Shown here: positions 62,253 through 64,000 of the stretch, piece after piece
Layout: every line of letters starts with the position of its first letter
Numbering within the stretch: the first letter of the stretch is position 1
DNA from: an uncultured Roseburia sp.
GTDB taxonomy: Bacteria > Bacillota > Clostridia > Lachnospirales > Lachnospiraceae
Assembly (NCBI GenBank): GCA_900542495.1
Contig: UQNW01000007.1
Coordinates: 1-64,000, forward strand
DNA length: 64,000 nucleotides
Direction: 5' to 3'
Position numbers and translations under genes: made by a program
Notes under the pieces: generated by a model
What the model saw: the letters and a program-made list of their open reading frames with translations, nothing else
The model's database searches: none
Told to the model about the DNA's origin: nothing

Positions 62253-62912
62253 TTACAGCAAACTCAGATAGGTTACTTTTAAAATTCCTTCCATCCGTTC
62301 TAACCACTTGAGTGCATCTGCCGGAATTTCCTGATCGCACTCGATGACCATAACTGCATTTCCACCGCGGCTTGCACGGTACAACTGCATCGTTGCGATG
62401 TTGACCGATTTATGGGCAAGCATGGATGTCACCTCTGTAACATGCCCCGGCTGGTCAATATTATGCACGATCAGTGTTGGATAGTCACCGCTGAAATTTG
62501 CTGTAAGACCGTCAATCTCACAGATTTCAATACGACCGCCTCCGATGGATGCCGCGATTACCTCCAGCGTTCTTCCTGATTCGCCTGTAAGTTCCAGTTT
62601 GACAGAGTTTGGATGCACATCCCCAAGATCGATTCCGGACAGTGTGAACTGCAATCCCTCACGCTCTGCGATCCCAAAACTGTGCGGAATCGCCGGGTCA
62701 TCCACCTGCATTCCCAGAAGCCCTGCCACAACCGCCTTATCCGTTCCATGCCCTTTTCCTGTTGCCAGAAATGATCCGTGAAAATAGATATCTGCCCTTA
62801 CCACTTTTTCTGCAAGCAGCTTATGACAGACTCGTCCGATTTTTACTGCTCCCGCTGTATGGGAGCTGGACGGTCCAACCATGACCGGTCCAATAATATC
62901 TAATAAATTCAT
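62253..62912 (-). CDS. sdaAB: L-serine ammonia-lyase, iron-sulfur-dependent, beta subunit
   Basis: A 219-residue partner of SdaAA. The N-terminal serine-dehydratase beta domain starts DIIGPVMVGPSSSHTAGAVKIG, and the C-terminus is an ACT domain (about 148-219, HNIDQPGHVTEVTSMLAHKSVNIATMQLYR). The ATG at 62912 follows AAGGAG. The frame is open for 30 more codons upstream, but that part overlaps the leader hairpin and has no ribosome site. First gene of the operon. Confidence 0.96.
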   Translation of the reverse strand: MNLLDIIGPVMVGPSSSHTAGAVKIGRVCHKLLAEKVVRADIYFHGSFLATGKGHGTDKAVVAGLLGMQVDDPAIPHSFGIAEREGLQFTLSGIDLGDVHPNSVKLELTGESGRTLEVIAASIGGGRIEICEIDGLTANFSGDYPTLIVHNIDQPGHVTEVTSMLAHKSVNIATMQLYRASRGGNAVMVIECDQEIPADALKWLERMEGILKVTYLSLL

Positions 62913-62942
62913 AATCCTAGTTATCTCCTTATTTTGCGAAGC

Positions 62943-62974
62943 AAAAAACAGGGTATACCAAATCTGATATACCC
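62943..62974 (-). terminator. Attenuator-like terminator in the sdaAB leader
   Basis: Arms GGGTATA (62951-62957) and TATACCC (62968-62974) followed on the minus strand by TGTTTTTT. The hairpin lies between the promoter and the sdaAB ribosome site, so it must be bypassed for expression. The partly overlapping TATAC/GTATA bases offer an alternative pairing, as expected for attenuation. No known riboswitch class is recognisable in the roughly 100-base leader. Confidence 0.65.
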
Positions 62975-63020
62975 CTTCGTATAGTTTTTGTTGATGAAAC
63001 ATTTTTATTCTAATGTAAAA

Positions 63021-63072
63021 ATTATATCTGCTTTATACCGGAAATGCAAGCGTTACTGCTCAGCCTGAGTAA
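63021..63072 (-). promoter_or_regulatory. Promoter of the serine dehydratase operon with upstream palindrome
   Basis: TTGCAT (complement of 63044-63049), a 17-base spacer and TATAAT (complement of 63021-63026). An imperfect palindrome, GTTACT-N10-AGTAAC (about 63052-63073), sits right upstream of the -35 box and could bind an activator. The rest of 62913-63223 holds only the leader and AT-rich sequence. Confidence 0.65.
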
Positions 63073-63223
63073 CACATTTGCCTATTGATTCTGTCAAAAA
63101 TAAATGTCATAATATAATCTATACTGTAATAGGATAAACGTACGGAATCATTACCTTATAATATAGAAGTGATAAAAGCAGACTCTGTTCTGCCGGACAC
63201 ACCACTTCAGGGGAGAAGATGAA

Positions 63224-64000
63224 ATGCAGATAAAATGTGAATACTGTGGTTCCATGATTGAAGAAACCGCAGATAAATGTCCATTTTGCGGGGCAACAAA
63301 CAATGCAGTCAAACGAACCGCCGATAAAACACCAAAAACAATCGCCGAATTACAGCAGTGGTATCAGGACAGACACCTGCCGCCGTATGAGACAACAAGA
63401 TTTTTTATTGGCATCAATTATAAGAAACCAAAAGCATTTGGTATTTATCAGGATGGCGACCAGTTCATTGTATACAAAAACAAGGCAAACGGCGAACGTG
63501 CCATCCGCTATCAGGGCACGGATGAAGCTTATGCTGTCAATGAACTTTATCTGAAATTAAAATCTGAGATTTTAAATCAGAAGGCAAATAACCAGACAAG
63601 AAAGCAACAGCAGACACTCACGCGGGAGCAGAAGAAAGAAAAGCGAAAAAACATACTCATCACTTTTGCAATCTTTTTTGCCGGCTTTGTAGGGCTGATC
63701 TCCATTGCCATTATCGATATGCTTGCCAAAGGATTCGGAGCTTCCCTGTTCTGGTCCATTTTTCTTGCAATCGGACTGACAATCGCAAGTTTAATTCTGG
63801 CAGGTAAATTTGGTGGCCGTGTTCCTCTCCTGCAAAAATTTCATGATAACGTAATTGGGGAAAAGTCGTCCGGTCGCGCATTTTTACTGACCTATGCTGT
63901 CATTTATGTTGTTTCTTTTTGCTTATTATTTGTACCTCTCCATGCATATTATGGTGTCAGTTATTATCGGTATAACGATACGATTTACGCCAACACACGC
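63224..64000 (+). CDS. Zinc-ribbon membrane protein (partial, runs off the right edge)
   Basis: A frame of 259 codons, open to the end of the window. It starts MQIKCEYCGSMIEETADKCP, giving a zinc ribbon with cysteines C5, C8, C19 and C22 (CEYCG...CPFCG). A soluble alpha/beta region follows (YETTRFFIGINYKK, FIVYKNKANGERAIRYQG), then a lysine-rich linker and at least three membrane helices (about 150-170, 178-200 and 222-245). Proteins of this form are common in Lachnospiraceae and of unknown role. The ribosome site GGGGAGA precedes the ATG, and a TATAAT box lies near 63159. Confidence 0.8.
   Translation, partial: MQIKCEYCGSMIEETADKCPFCGATNNAVKRTADKTPKTIAELQQWYQDRHLPPYETTRFFIGINYKKPKAFGIYQDGDQFIVYKNKANGERAIRYQGTDEAYAVNELYLKLKSEILNQKANNQTRKQQQTLTREQKKEKRKNILITFAIFFAGFVGLISIAIIDMLAKGFGASLFWSIFLAIGLTIASLILAGKFGGRVPLLQKFHDNVIGEKSSGRAFLLTYAVIYVVSFCLLFVPLHAYYGVSYYRYNDTIYANTR

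Noticed and set aside
62913..63002. In-frame N-terminal extension of SdaAB
   Set aside because: It lacks a ribosome site, contains the leader hairpin and would add a stretch absent from the family; the ATG at 62912 has a proper ribosome site.

Overview
The window looks like a chromosome segment of a butyrate-producing gut Firmicute of the family Lachnospiraceae, most likely Roseburia or a close relative. The main reasons are a butyryl-CoA:acetate CoA-transferase of the Roseburia type (59747-61087), the conserved order ecfA1-ecfA2-ecfT-truA-rplM-rpsI, moderate GC content, strong AGGAGG ribosome sites and sigma-A promoters. No rRNA, tRNA or CRISPR array was seen.

Layout. 1-6142 (minus strand) is one end of an integrative conjugative element: a VirD4-type coupling protein that runs off the left edge, PcfB, a PcfM/DUF3846 protein, a cysteine-motif protein, ParB, a DnaC-like loader, a replication-initiator-like protein and a BRO/antirepressor protein. 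They are tightly coupled by ATGA overlaps. It abuts the terminator of rpsI, so the element sits just downstream of rpsI. 6576-16383 is a housekeeping block on the minus strand (ribosomal proteins, truA, energy-coupling-factor transporter core, trmL, aminotransferase, Lrp regulator, AIR-synthase-like protein, VanW protein with a structured leader). 16434-24833 holds an exonuclease, a B12-radical SAM protein, an MntP-like transporter, a TetR regulator and two divergent HD-GYP proteins. 24834-31500 contains small accessory genes, a 2-isopropylmalate synthase fused to an AraC-type DNA-binding domain, an Rrf2 regulator and a SulP transporter. 34208-42172 is a hexonate/hexuronate catabolic cluster: GntR regulator, zinc dehydrogenase, TRAP transporter, UxaB and UxaA. 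43784-44940 carries a HigBA-type toxin-antitoxin and a lone HTH gene. 44977-48215 is a MacB/FtsX-like ABC exporter. 49282-53256 is a nucleoside-salvage operon (pncB-udp-deoB-deoC). 54538-55530 is a VbhA/Fic toxin module with gene debris. 58187-59521 is a NUDIX-inositol monophosphatase fusion, followed by the CoA-transferase, the sdaAB-sdaAA serine dehydratase operon, and a zinc-ribbon membrane protein that runs off the right edge.

Points that stand out. (1) The LeuA-AraC fusion is an enzyme with its own predicted DNA-binding tail. (2) A dispersed palindromic repeat of about 80-150 bp occurs at 25572, 26543, 31324 and 61106. Its arms show compensatory changes, its loop is nearly identical in three copies, and those three copies lie directly after stop codons. 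(3) A near-perfect Rex operator overlaps the start of transcription of the CoA-transferase gene, tying butyrate formation to the NADH/NAD+ ratio. (4) An apparently structured RNA leader precedes the VanW gene. (5) The dehydrogenase, UxaB and UxaA could together form a complete L-galactonate to 2-keto-3-deoxygluconate route.
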